From the NCBI RefSeq assembly GCF_042477335.2, contig NC_091247.1:13555001-13619000 (forward strand): a stretch of 64,000 bases of DNA, given 5' to 3'. The DNA comes from Ovis canadensis (lineage: Eukaryota; Chordata; Mammalia; Artiodactyla; Bovidae). A program made the position numbers and the translations under genes. The notes beneath the pieces are model-generated. The model was given only the letters and a program-made list of their open reading frames with translations, made no database searches and was not told where the DNA came from. Shown piece by piece: positions 8,853-19,530 of this stretch; the first letter of the stretch is position 1, and each line of letters starts with the position of its first letter.

Positions 8853-9474
8853 GGCTCCAACTTTTAATACATACATCACACAGCTCCCAGTGTGTATCTG
8901 TCACACAGATGTAAATTCATTCAACAGTTACATATAATCTATACCTATTCACCTAGCCAGGCACCCAGCTAGTGCTGAGGGGCCAGCAGTCAGCATGGTG
9001 AACTTGGTTCGTGTTCTCACAGCACTTACAGCTCAGGACCTACAACTATGAACACACACCACATGTAACCTGTGTACCCACAGCCCTGCCATGCACACAG
9101 GTCCGCACAGGTAATCCCGTACATACAGCCCCCATGTATGAGTCCCCCACACACCTCTGTGCTGGAGCAGCTGCACATGGTCCAGATAGCACACGTGTCA
9201 TTCACAGGACTCAGGACATCCATACCACATGCTCCGTATCCAGCTCACACATGAGGTCGTTCACACATGGCTGATGCACACACTCTCCTTAACTCGTGTC
9301 CAGGTATTACACACACCCAGCTTGTGTCACTCAGGTACCTGTTCCTCTTTCTGCCTCACACGGGCAGCTTGGGAGGCCCAAGGCCAGTCCCTCTAAGCGG
9401 GTCCGGAGGGGTGGAGGTCAGGGCTGTGGGGCTTGGACCCCCATCGCAGAGGAGGAAAGGTGGCCCCTGGCTTC
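8853..9474. other. AC-rich degenerate intergenic sequence
   Basis: Rich in ACAC, CATG and TGTG words from about 9040 to 9330. No gene or repeat family named. Confidence 0.4.
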
Positions 9475-9800
9475 ACGGCTGGCGGCCAGGAAATTATAGT
9501 CGACACCAAACCAAAGCGGCCCCTTCTCAGGCCAGGTAATCAGGCCTTTCCCGGATTCGGCCTGACAGCTTAAATGTTCTAATTCCGCTGCAAGGGGGCC
9601 CAGCTCCCCGCTCCGGCCGCAGCTCAGGCCCCGGCCCTCCACGGTAATTGGACCCATGTTTTCATTACCCTGAGATTAGACAGGTCCCCTCCAGGTCCGA
9701 GGTGGGGGGATGCCTGCAGCTGCAGGGGAACCATCCCCGGCACGAACGCATTTACCTGATTATGGAGTTTATTTTATAGCAATTGTCCAGAGTGCTGGAG
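9475..9800. promoter_or_regulatory. Candidate conserved non-coding element
   Basis: Repeat-free block mixing GC-rich stretches with intact homeodomain-type words: 'ggaaattatag', 'ggtaatcagg', 'ggtaattgga', 'acctgattatgg' and 'tttattttatagcaattg'. It is unlike the decayed repeats around it. Conservation is suspected from texture only. Confidence 0.4.
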
Positions 9801-10085
9801 GCCCCATCCCCCCTGCCTGCTGCTCCCCTGGCTCCAGAGGCCTCTACCAACCCCTGGACAAGTGGTTTCTGCCTAATGTACTGCCACCTCCCCCAACCCT
9901 TCAATCCTGGAGTCTCCCCCCACCCCCCACCCAGAGAGATCCCTCTGCATGGACTGGGTCCCTTAAAAAAAAAAAAATCATTTGTGAGTTTGTAGGGAGG
10001 CGGAAAGGTAAGAACATTCCAAGAATCTTCTCCTGGGGTACATATAGGGGTAGGATCATACCTCCAGAGCTGTTTCATTTATTCA
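9801..10085. other. Unique C-rich intergenic sequence
   Basis: Contains C-rich runs and a 13-A run at 9966-9978. No gene recognised. Confidence 0.35.
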
Positions 10086-10440
10086 TTCAACAAACAGGTA
10101 TTCAGGTTCCGTGTTAATGGCAATGCCATTGGTGGGTGACGAGGTCCATTCATTCACACAAAGTGGATGCCAGAGAAGAATGTGCATATGGCCACGCCTT
10201 CCCAGAGATCTCAGCCTAGATGGAGAGACCTAGATCTCAGCCTAGATGGCAGTTCTCCCAGCATATGATTTCTGCTTAGGTGAGTCTGTGAGAGGTACAG
10301 GATGAAACAGTTAAGAAAGGGGGCCCTGGAAGGGAGGCATTTTAAACAGAAGTCACAGCAAGTGCAACAGCCTGCAGAGAGAGAGAGAACCGGATGTGTC
10401 TGAGGAACTGAAAAAGTTGATGAAGCTAAAAGTTTAGGGT
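10086..10440 (-). repeat. Probable L2 remnant
   Basis: 'tcattcaacaaacaggtattcagg' at the left and 'cagcaagtgcaacagcctgcag' near 10360 resemble reverse L2 3' sequence. Diverged. It holds a small tandem duplication at 10207-10249. Confidence 0.45.
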
Positions 10441-10485
10441 GTGCAGGGTCAGCCCAGAGACTGGAGTTAGAGTTCCGGTCACAAA

Positions 10486-10746
10486 GTCAAAGTCACTCAG
10501 TCGTGTCCCACTCTTGAATACTGGAGTGGGGAGCCCTTCCCTTCTCCAGGGGATCTTCCCAACCCAGGGATCACACCCAGGTCTCCTGTATTGCAGGCAG
10601 ATTCTTTACCAGCTGAGCCACCAGGGAAGCCCAAGGATACTGGAGTGGGGAGCCTATCCCTTCTCCAGCGGGTCTTCCTAAGCCAGGAATCCAACCGGGG
10701 TCTCCTGCATTGCGGATTCTTTACCAGCTGAGCTATCGGGGAAGCC
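10486..10746 (-). repeat. Rearranged Bov-tA with a duplicated tRNA half
   Basis: Minus Bov-tA. Its body has lost the middle ('cgtgtcccactc' jumps to 'ttgaatactggagtgg'). The segment from 'atactggagtggggagcc' to the SINE head occurs twice, at about 10517-10634 and 10637-10746. Confidence 0.88.
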
Positions 10747-11127
10747 CTCCTATCACAAAGGGCCTCCCTCAAAATTGTTTTCGTTTTACCCTGAGGACGT
10801 GCAAGCCACAGGAGGGTTTGGGGCAGAAGAGGGAGCCATCGTATAGCGCGTGTGAGCCCGCACTGTGTGCCAGGTGTGGCTCTGAACACCTTGTGTGTAG
10901 CAACTCATCTTATCCACACGCCAGCCCCGTGCGGGTACATACTCCAGGACCTCATTCCTGTCTCCACAATGCTATAAGCTTCAGTGAACAAAAGGTCTTA
11001 CAGACACTTGGTGACCTGAACTAAGGAGGAGACACTATTTTGGTCTTCATTTCACTACCTGGTATGAATATTCATACATTTTGTTGGAAAAAACTGTGAA
11101 TGAGTTTGATTATGAGCAGTGCCCCCA
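10747..11127. other. Intergenic sequence with weak MIR-like wording
   Basis: 'gtgtgagcccgcactgtgtgccaggtgtggctctgaacacc' suggests an old reverse MIR at about 10845-10990. Nothing else recognised. Confidence 0.4.
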
Positions 11128-11265
11128 GGGACTTCCCTGGTGGTCCAGTAGCTAAGACTCCACGTTTCCAGTGTAAGGGGCCTGGGTTCGACTCCTGGTC
11201 AGGGAACTAGATCCCGAGTGCTGCCGCCAAGACCCAGCACAGCCAAATAAATAAATAGAAATATT
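11128..11265 (+). repeat. CHR-type SINE
   Basis: 'gggacttccctggtggtccagtagctaagactcc', 'gggttcgactcctggtcagggaactag' then an AAATAAATAAAT tail. Confidence 0.92.
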
Positions 11266-11389
11266 TTTTTAAAAAATGCACCAGGCCCCATGGGGAGGTT
11301 GTACAATATACAGGGTGTATTGTATAATAGACTAGACTCAGACACGCTCTGACAGCATTCAACCTGATAGATTTTTAGATAAGGGATTC

Positions 11390-11515
11390 TGGGCTTCTAG
11401 TATAATCTTTATTTTACAGATGAGGAAACTATAGAACTAGGTTAAGTATTCAAGAGCACACAGCAAGACAGAGTCTGACCACCACAGTACACACCCTTTT
11501 GGCTTTTGATGTTCT
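11390..11515 (-). repeat. MIR
   Basis: 'ttattttacagatgaggaaactatagaac' followed by 'gagcacacagcaagacagagtctgacc'. Confidence 0.7.
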
Positions 11516-11569
11516 GAATCAGGGGTCTGGGCCTGCTCCAGGGGTTAGGGGCCCTGGGGTGACGGTCAG

Positions 11570-11740
11570 GAGCTGACATTGTTCAGCACTCGTTCTGACC
11601 TCAGTGGCACCCAGCCCAGTGCCCACAGACACTGTTATCCCATTTCACAGGTGGAGAAAGTAAGGATCAGGAAGGGGAGTCAGCTTAGCCAAGGCCCTGT
11701 AATGGAGTCGGACACGGGGCTCCGGTCTGGAGTGGCCAGA
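11570..11740 (-). repeat. MIR
   Basis: 'tatcccatttcacaggtggagaaagtaaggatcaggaag' and 'ccaaggccctgtaatggagtcgg' follow the reverse MIR core. Confidence 0.65.
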
Positions 11741-11979
11741 AACCCGCCCTTCCCACTCTCTGGGGACTGGCAGGAGGAGGCACACGCTGGGCCAGCTGGG
11801 GCTGAGGATATGGACCCCAGTAAGAAGCAGATCCACGTCAAGAGCTCCAGGCTGTCAGTCAGGCATCAGAGTCCCCGTGCCCTAGTGCCACCCCAGGGAC
11901 ACCCCCACCCCCAGAGCTGCCTCAGCCTCACTTCTGGGCCATGACTGTGCCTCCATACCCGGTTCCCTCCAGGAAGCCT

Positions 11980-12023
11980 TCTCTGGCAGGCGGATTCTTG
12001 ACCGCTGAGCCACCTGGGAAGCC
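11980..12023 (-). repeat. Bov-tA head fragment
   Basis: Only the tRNA-like head remains: 'ggcaggcggattcttgaccgctgagccacctgggaagcc'. Confidence 0.75.
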
Positions 12024-12289
12024 CTCTGCTCCTGACACCTACTCTTATCTGCCTGTGCATCACTGACTCTCAGCAAGTCCCTATCCTCTGACCATGCCCC
12101 CACCACCACCTGAGACTTCCCTTTGGGATTTTGCATTTTGCATCCATCCTGAGCACTCCTGAGCGCTCATGGTTGCCCGGTTCCTCTCACCTCCATGCCC
12201 TTTCCTGTGCCATTCCTGACACCTGGCAATCCTTCCCCCAGCCCCCCTTGTACAGGTTTCGATTTTACGATTCATCTGTTATTTCTGCA
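12024..12289. other. Unique intergenic sequence
   Basis: No gene or repeat recognised. Confidence 0.3.
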
Positions 12290-12294
12290 TTCAT

Positions 12295-12530
12295 TTATCC
12301 ATAACAAATGCTTTACCACGTGTCTACTCTGTATCCAGCTCTGGGCCAGGTACTTTCACAGAAGTTACCAATCCTCATGCCAGCCTGCCAAGGGCAAGAG
12401 TGTTATCTGCATTTTATGGAGGAAGCAACTGGGGCTCAGAGAGGTTAAGTCACTTGCCTGAGACAACCTGGCTGGCAAGCGGCAGAGCTGGGATTTGGCA
12501 CCGACCTGCCAGCCTCTGGAGCCCAGCCTT
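12295..12530 (-). repeat. MIR
   Basis: 'gtgtctactctgtatccagctctgggccaggtac', 'gggctcagagaggttaagtcacttgcctgagacaacctggctggcaagcggcagagctgggatttgg' in reverse-MIR order; well preserved. Confidence 0.88.
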
Positions 12531-14904
12531 CTCCTCGCTATCCTGCGTGTACTAAGGCAGGGAGTCAGAAAGCAGGGCCATCAGAGGAAAGCAGGCCTCT
12601 GTGCCTGGGTGAGAGACAGGTGAATTGGGAAAGAAGAGGAGGTGGCGAGGTGGGTGCAGACCAGATTTCCACTGGGGTGAGGGGACCAGGTTCATTCTAC
12701 AAGGAAGACCTGGAGGGAAGATGAGCAGTTGTGGAGTTGCCATGTGGGTAGCCTGACACAGACAGCAGCTGAAAGATGGGGGTCTGGATAGAATGACCCC
12801 CATCTGCTTGGGGAGTCAGCGAGAGACTTCCTTAACCCTGCTGCCCCCACCTCCCAGCAACCCCCTACCCGCCCCCGCCACCGCCAAGCAGCAGCAGAAC
12901 AGCTCTGTGATGCAAGAGAGATGACTGCTTTCCTACATCTTTGCCCGGGAGGGAAAATGAATGGCCCAACGCTGGCCAGTGCAGAAGGTTCTGAAAAGTT
13001 CAGAAACCAACTCCCACCCCAGACCTCTTCCTTCCAGCGGCCACAGCTCTAAGGGAGACAGCCTCAGGGGCTCGCAGATCTAACAACCTCAGCAGCTGAG
13101 AGCAAGGAGCAGATGCAGCCTGGCAAAGGGACCAGGCAGCCAAGGGCAGAGAGAGAAAGGGGAGGAAGGGATCCAGAGACAGAGGGACAGACTCAAGGCT
13201 GAAGACAGAGAGAGCTGGCTGGGTAGGGTGGGGGGAGTGCACACAGAGCTGCAAATAGAAAGAGGAGCCCGGGGAGGCTGAAAAGCAGCAAAGGTCAAAC
13301 ACACAGGCAGTGAGAGACAGATCCCTTCAGCTGGAGAAGAAGGCACCTCCATCACTGTGCACAGAAGGACAGGATGGCCAGGAATGGCCCTCAGGGGCAG
13401 CAGCCTGGGACTGCGTCTGGAGGCTCTGGCCTCATGCTGTGTGGCCCTCTGCCCTACCTTCCCCTCTCTGGACCGCAGTGGTCCCAGCAGTCACATGGGA
13501 GCCATACGGGGCTCCTCTACTTCCATTCAGATTCTTGGATCTCTCTAACCCCAATCTGGGAAGCTGAGGGCCGCGACCGGCAGGGGCCTGAGCCTGGGGC
13601 TGCTGCAGCACCGTGGCTCTGGCTCTGTCCATTTCGAGGTTCGTTCCTGTCCATGATAAAGACTGAAGCTGGGGTCACATCCCTGATGCGACAGGAACAT
13701 GACCACTTGTGAACCCACCTGCCTCTCTCCGGGCCCCTGCACCCTGCACTCTCTGTGCCATGTCTGTGTACAAAGGAGCTTTGAAAAAGAACCTGCCTGG
13801 AGGAAATGAGGTTTGAGACGCACAGACCTCTGTCCTGGCAGACCCTCAGGCCCAAACTTTCCTTTCCCTTCCTGGTTCTTCCCCCTAAGAGAGGTACACA
13901 GCTGTTAGCCTTGGGTTCCCTGACCACACACAGCTTACTCCCTATGTTACCCTTCAGCCTCATGCCTGGTATTGAGTCCAGGCCTGGACATTGACCGATA
14001 ACAGCCACTGGGAACATCTGGAGGACAGCTGGGAGGAGACGCTGCAGGAGGTGAGAAGCCAGCCCAAAAAAAGGGGCCGCAGCAGAGCACAGTCCCCACT
14101 GCGGACTCTCGGGTGTCAGGGGGCAAGGGAGCAGAAAGAACGGTGGGCCCAGAGCACGCGGTGAGGTCCACCTGTCAGCAAGGAGCCGAGTAAGCCCGAC
14201 CAGTCTGGTAGCAGGTAGGGAGCTCTTCGGCCCAAGGAAAGAACAAGCATAGGCTATGAGATGCGTCCCCAGTCGAATGGTAGAAAGGATTCGGTCACCG
14301 GATATAAGAGAGACTGGGGGCTTTCCAAGGCCTAGTTCTGAGACTACCCTACCCCTCAGCCAAAAAAGGACAGACATCAAGAAAGTGCTGCAAGGGCCAC
14401 TGGCCCAGGCTCCCAACTCCCCTGTCTGCCTTTTATAGACTTTTGTTGCTCATCCACACGGCCGGCCATAGCTGGAGCCCTCCAGGAGAAATGACATGAT
14501 GACTGTAATAATAATGCTATTAATAATAACAATAGCAGCAGCAGCCTTCCTTGGGTCAGAGCTAACATTTACCAGGAATGCACCGTTAAGGTCCTGCTAG
14601 TTGTAAAAAAAAAAATATTGTAACAGGTCCACACCAGTTGTCAAGTAGCCACCAGGCATCCTGAGTGGGCCCCTCCCCGCCCAGCTGCCGGGCCTGAAAC
14701 TCCACATTCCGTTCTCTGCCGGGCTCTGAGCATCCCTGTGCCTCAGCTTACCTGCAAGAACATCATCTGAAGGGGGTGCACCCCCTAGACCTCGGCATGC
14801 CCCCTCCTCCAGGCCCCTCTCCGGAACCTGAGGTCCCCCTCAAGCCCTGGCTCCCTCCCAGACTGGTGCGAGTGCCCGCCTCCTCCGGGGCCCTCTCTGC
14901 GGCT
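12531..14904. other. Long unique intergenic block with one long minus-strand frame
   Basis: No named repeat or exon. A minus-strand frame from an ATG at about 14377 to a stop at 13517 is open for 286 codons. It has a poor start context, no recognisable domain and no partner exons, so I do not call it a gene. Short A runs and AAT repeats lie near 14510-14620. Confidence 0.35.
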
Positions 14905-15390
14905 GCAAACCCAGCTCATTTGCATGTGGATCGTGCCTGCCACCATGGGTGCTGGGGTCAATTGAAACTCAAGAAAAGAGAAGAAATTTATGCAAAACTG
15001 TTGATTGCATTTGTATGTAATGAAATCATCCAATATTCATCTGACTATAGAATCTAATCTGAGAAGAGAACTGAAGGACATGAGTGTCACTGCAAAACCG
15101 TAATGAGCCACTGTAGTGATTAAAAAAGCTCTTGAGCCTTCTGAAAATCCAGGCAGAAATAGCGTCTAATCAACTCTGAATATAGGAGGCGAGATTGGGC
15201 TGGCGCGTTGCGCACGGCCCGCCGAAGGGCTGGGGGTGCACAGTAAACCCTGGCGGCCGTGGTCTGTGGGTGCCAATCGCCCGGCCACAATCAGCCAAGT
15301 CCTCGGTGCACAAAGCAATCGCCGCCTCTCGCCTCGCAGAAGGAGCCCAATCATCGCTGTTGTGAAGAGCAGCTCCAGGCTTCTGTATCC
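14905..15390. promoter_or_regulatory. Candidate conserved non-coding element with an octamer
   Basis: Repeat-free block. It has an ATTTGCAT octamer at 14918-14925, an AT-rich segment with intact TAAT, CAATATTCAT and TCAATTGAAA words (14955-15185), and then a CG-containing segment with CCAAT-type words (15195-15370). I see no coding signal. Conservation is suspected from texture only. Confidence 0.42.
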
Positions 15391-15529
15391 ACCTCTAGAC
15401 TTGGCCAAAGGCCTCTTCTGGGTTCCTTTTGCTCCCACCCTGGGAGGCAGGGAGGGTTTGGGAATCTGGGACACACCTAGGGCCCAGCCAGCCCAAGGAA
15501 GGCAGAGGCTCTGTGTTTGGCACTGAAAT

Positions 15530-15828
15530 GTCGCCTCCTCCAGGCAGCATTCCCTGACTACCCCCTTGGAAACTGGCAACCCCCTCACCAAACCTAAACA
15601 CACAGGGCACTCCCCTTATCCCTGCTTTGTTTTCTTTCATAGCACTTAGCTCTACCTGGCCTTCTGTTACTTCTTTATCTCTCTAACTTTCCCCCTTCTC
15701 AAGTAGACTGAAAGCTCCATGAAGGCAGGGACTTTGCGGTTGTTTGTTCACCACTGTGAGGGGGTGGGTGAGAACCATGCCTGACATGTAGTAGCTGCTC
15801 AGTAAATATTTGTCACATGAATAAATCA
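15530..15828 (+). repeat. L2 LINE 3' end
   Basis: 'cctcctccaggcagcattccctgac', 'agactgaaagctccatgaaggcagggactt', 'tgacatgtagtagctgctcagtaaatatttgt' in forward L2 order. Confidence 0.88.
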
Positions 15829-15847
15829 GTTTCAACAAGGAGCCAAA

Positions 15848-16550
15848 TCTATTTATTCAATCATTCAGCAAATACTTACTGAGTATTTGGCACTTACAAT
15901 TACTGGCACTTACAGCATGTGTCAGGCTTCGTTCTGGCGCTAAGCCTGTATTGGTGAATAAGACTGCCCACTTGGAGCTCATGTCTGGGCAGAAAACAAG
16001 CACTGAGGATGCTGTGTATAACCAAATGGGATGGTACAGTCCTAGGGACAGACTGCTGGCTGTGAGGAACAGCCAACGAAGGGTATGAAGGCCATCTGGG
16101 GAGGTCGGGGAGGCTGCCTGGAAGCGGTGACATGAGGTCTAAAGGATGTATAGGAGTTAGCCAGGCAAGGTCGGGTCTGGAGTGCTCCCAGGCAGGGGGA
16201 ATGGCATGTCTCTGATGTGACAGGCACATGTGGGCACCTAACAGGAGTCACAGCCAGAGGCGGCTGGAGCCAGAGCTAAGGAGAGCCTGCTGTGAGATGG
16301 GGTTAGACAGACAGTCCAAGTTAAACCTTGCTGCAGTCAAGATCTGGGGGTGAGAATCTGGGCCTTTTTCCTGGAGGCAATAGGGAGCTGTGAAGAGGAG
16401 CAGTATGATTTGCATTTTGAAGGGTTCACCACATGGACAATGGGTCAGAGGGGCCTCCACCATAATGAAAGAATGAAGGAGGTGATTCAGTTATCCAGGC
16501 AATGGGGAGCTACAGGGCTCTTGAACCGAGCCACAATGGCAAAGGCTGGA
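15848..16550 (-). repeat. L2 LINE 3' region
   Basis: Starts at the L2 3' terminus ('ttattcaatcattcagcaaatacttactgag') and runs in reverse through 'ggaggctgcctggaagcggtgacatgaggtctaaaggatg' to 'atttgcattttgaagggttca'. It faces the preceding forward L2 tail to tail. Confidence 0.85.
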
Positions 16551-16574
16551 TGATTAAGATGATTAATCTGGTTT

Positions 16575-16782
16575 TTTAAAAGTATTTATTTACTTGGTTG
16601 CGTTGGGTCTTAGCTGCAGCACAGACAATCTCTATTGCTTTGTGCGGGATCTTTCATTGTGGTGCATGGGCTTAGCTGCTCCTCAGCCTGTGGGATCTTA
16701 GTTTCCCCTTAAAGGATTGAACCCACATCCTCTGAATGGCAAGGCAGATTTTTAACCACTGGACCACCAGGGAATTTCCACA
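16575..16782 (-). repeat. CHR-type SINE
   Basis: 'tgcgttgggtcttagctgcagc', 'gggatcttagtttccccttaaaggattgaaccc' and 'ttaaccactggaccaccagggaatttcc'. Confidence 0.9.
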
Positions 16783-16827
16783 GGAAGGGAAACCTGGTGG
16801 GAGACAGAAGTCAGCCTGGCGGTCAAA

Positions 16828-16880
16828 CATCCATCCATCCATCCATCCATCCATCCATCCATCCATCCATCCATTCATTC
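16828..16880 (+). repeat. (CCAT)n microsatellite
   Basis: Thirteen or so near-perfect tetranucleotide units, drifting to CATT at the right end next to a Bov-tA insertion. Confidence 0.95.
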
Positions 16881-16881
16881 A

Positions 16882-17109
16882 GGTATGTGCATGCGTGCTA
16901 AGTCACATCAGTCGTGTCCGACTCTTTGCAACCATATGGACTATAGCCTACCAGGCTCCTCTGTCCAAGGGATTCTTCAGGCAAGAATACTGGAGTGGGT
17001 TGCCATGCCCTTCTCCGGGGGATCTTCCTGGCCCAGGGATCGAACCCACGTCCCTTATGTCTCCTACATTGACAGATGGGTTCTTTACCACTAGTGCCAC
17101 GAGGGAAGT
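16882..17109 (-). repeat. Bov-tA SINE inserted at the edge of the microsatellite
   Basis: Full-length minus Bov-tA. CCATTCATTCA at 16871-16881 and 17110-17120 is an exact 11-bp target-site duplication taken from the microsatellite end. Confidence 0.94.
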
Positions 17110-17120
17110 CCATTCATTCA

Positions 17121-17484
17121 TGTATTCCACATTTAACAGATATCTCTGTGTGGACAACAAATTCCACATTCTAATTTATTGTTTCCAGTCTGCTCCAGGT
17201 TTGGCTACCAAGTTAACTATTATTAAAATGAACTCTAAAGTTTGGCGTCAATAGATTCTGAGAACCCACAGGACTCTGTGGGTCATGAGTCACTTGCCTA
17301 ATTTAGGCCTTAAATTCCTGGTCACAACAAACAGGGAACCAAGCAAGATGGTCTCCAAGGACCCTCCCTGCTCCCGAGACCCTACAGTTTTATGTCCCCT
17401 GAAGACATAATGACATAGCGGATGAAAAAATCCTGCTAAATGGTAGACTGCCGTGGGCAATCTGGGGCTGGGGGATGGGTAAGT
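17121..17484. other. Unique intergenic sequence
   Basis: No gene or repeat recognised. Confidence 0.3.
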
Positions 17485-17765
17485 GGTCAGGAACTCTGAG
17501 GTCAAATCCCAGCTCTGGCACTCACTTGCTATGCTGTTAATGGATGAGTTCGTTTCCCCCTTTCGTACAACGAGGGAGCTGCCTGGAAGTAAGGAGACCT
17601 CTGCATCCCCGACACCCAGACCTGAGACTGGAGTCCCAGCACAGCCATCCCGCGACCGTGAGCGAGTCAGCCTTCCAGAGGCCTCCCCTGTAAAACAGGG
17701 GCTATTGGGAGAATTAAATTAGCTGACACAGCTTGGCATAGAGGAGTCACTCAGCAAATGGCACC
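17485..17765 (+). repeat. MIR (with internal divergence)
   Basis: 'ggtcaaatcccagctctggcactcacttgctatg' at the left and 'cctcccctgtaaaacaggggctattgggagaattaaatt' at the right frame one MIR-like element; the middle is poorly preserved. Confidence 0.6.
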
Positions 17766-18095
17766 GCTGTGACGGGTGGACTCACACCTGCCCAGATGGC
17801 TGGGCCAGGACTGGCGGCCTTCCTGTCAGCTCTACACCACCTCCACTGTACCAGCAATTCTGAGATTCACTGGCTGGAACTAGCGGGAAGTTTAGTGAGT
17901 AGATTTGGGTAGAAGGAGCCACATGCATCAGTGGGGGCATGGGAGTGGGGACTCTGTTGTAACTCTAGCTTGTGGCTTTGTTAGCAGTGTCACCACAAAC
18001 AACCAGTTGATGATGGTCGGGTGATTTTCTGGTCACAGTAAACAAGTTCACCTCTCTTCTTTCCTGAATATACATATATGTGTGTATAAGCCACC
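17766..18095. other. Unique intergenic sequence
   Basis: No gene or repeat recognised. Confidence 0.3.
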
Positions 18096-18198
18096 CCACA
18101 CTGTATGTAGAACCCTAGTTTCCCGACCAGGGATCGAACCTGTGCTCCCTGCAGTGGAAGCACAGAGTCCTAACCACTGGACTGCCAGGGAGATCCTC
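18096..18198 (-). repeat. CHR-type SINE, truncated
   Basis: 'agtttcccgaccagggatcgaacctgtgctccctgcagtggaagc' and 'cctaaccactggactgccagggagatcc'. Confidence 0.9.
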
Positions 18199-19289
18199 TG
18201 AATATTTTTGAATGGCAGCTGCTCCCCTCCCTAGATCCCCATTCTGGAAGCCGTGCTTTGACTATCAGGACCCACCTCCCATCCCCCAGCACCGATCATG
18301 GGTTGGATCTGAGATATGAACAGAGCTTGGTGGGTTGCCTCCTTCAGTGATGTGAAGGAGGGTGAGGTTCAGTCTCACAGCTACCCCGGGTTTTTGCAAG
18401 TCCCATGTGGAAGACTGTCCACGGGAAACGCAGTCACAGAGGGAAACACAGGAGGGAGAGCACCGAGAGCCTTGAGAGCTTGGCATGGGGAGAGGGGCGG
18501 GGAGACAACATCTGATTTGAGGGGTGGGTTCCTGGAGCCCTGAGCTGGATCTGGAGGGTAACTAGGATGTCTCTGTCTCGAAGAAAAAAAAAAAAAAGTT
18601 AAGTACAGAAAGAAAAAAAAAGCAGAAAAGGTAACAACCACTTCAACCACTTCTATTTTTACAACCCCAAGTTACCATACTGTCAACTTTTCAGCTGTAT
18701 TTATACATGGAAGATGACATTAGGTGCCCTTTAAGCCACCCCCCCTACCCTCCACCCCTCACCCAAGTAGCAATCTACTGTTATGAATTTAGGAAGTCTC
18801 CCCTCACAACCCTCTCTTTAAAAACACAACTTCATAATGCAAAATAAAGACAAGCATAATTTTAAAAATAAATGCTTTGTGTTCGAGTCATTCTAATTTA
18901 CATGAATGGTGTCACACTCTTCATATGACTGTTTGCTTTCTGCACTGCCTATTATATGCCGAGGGGGCCCAACGCTTACGGAAACATATGGCCCTGACTT
19001 GCTGCACTGGATGGATGCACCACATTTATTTATCCCTGGAATGGGTTAGGGTTTCCATGGATGCAGATAATCAAGGGGCAACATTCGAGGCAGAGAGAGC
19101 AACAGCATCAAAAACATGGGGATAGAGAAGCTGGGGCTCCATCTGAGGGCTGGCAGGGGTCCAGGGTCGGGGAGCACAGGGCATACAGGGTGGTAGGGGG
19201 CTGGGGTAGGCCCCATGCCTCAGGCCCCAGGCCAGGAATCTGCAGTTGGCATGCTGGACATCTGGGACTGTGGGGACAGCCCCCCTCCC
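18199..19289. other. Intergenic sequence with possible old LINE remnant
   Basis: A-rich patches at 18583-18635; wording at about 18880-18960 ('tttacatgaatggtgtcacactcttcatatgactgtttgctttctgc') resembles a reverse old L1 tail, weakly. No gene. Confidence 0.35.
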
Positions 19290-19530
19290 TTAGAACCACC
19301 GCACTGGCCCCACAATAATTCCACTTATCCACTCTCCAAGTCCTCCCTGGGGAGGCCTCTGTTACTCTTTCCATTAATTGTCTCATTAATGACCCACTGA
19401 AGTCAAGTACCCATTGTTCTCCAGGGCAGGGGCAGCCTCGCTGGCTTTCTTCCCCCGGGGGATTTGTAAACGTCTTTCCTTCCCCTGCTTTCCTTTGGCA
19501 GGCGAGCTTATCTGTCCCCGCAGCCCTGGC
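19290..19530. promoter_or_regulatory. Candidate conserved non-coding element
   Basis: Repeat-free block with intact 'ccattaattgtctcattaatgaccc', an 'ataattccactt' stretch, and a CG-containing right half ending in GATA-type 'gcgagcttatctgt'. Conservation is suspected from texture only. Confidence 0.35.

Noticed and set aside
14377..14568. Leu-rich frame resembling a signal peptide
   Set aside because: It comes from an AAT/AGC-rich simple sequence at 14505-14545; there is no downstream domain.
16828..16880. (CCAT)n tract as a CRISPR-like or minisatellite array
   Set aside because: It is a plain tetranucleotide microsatellite without spacers.
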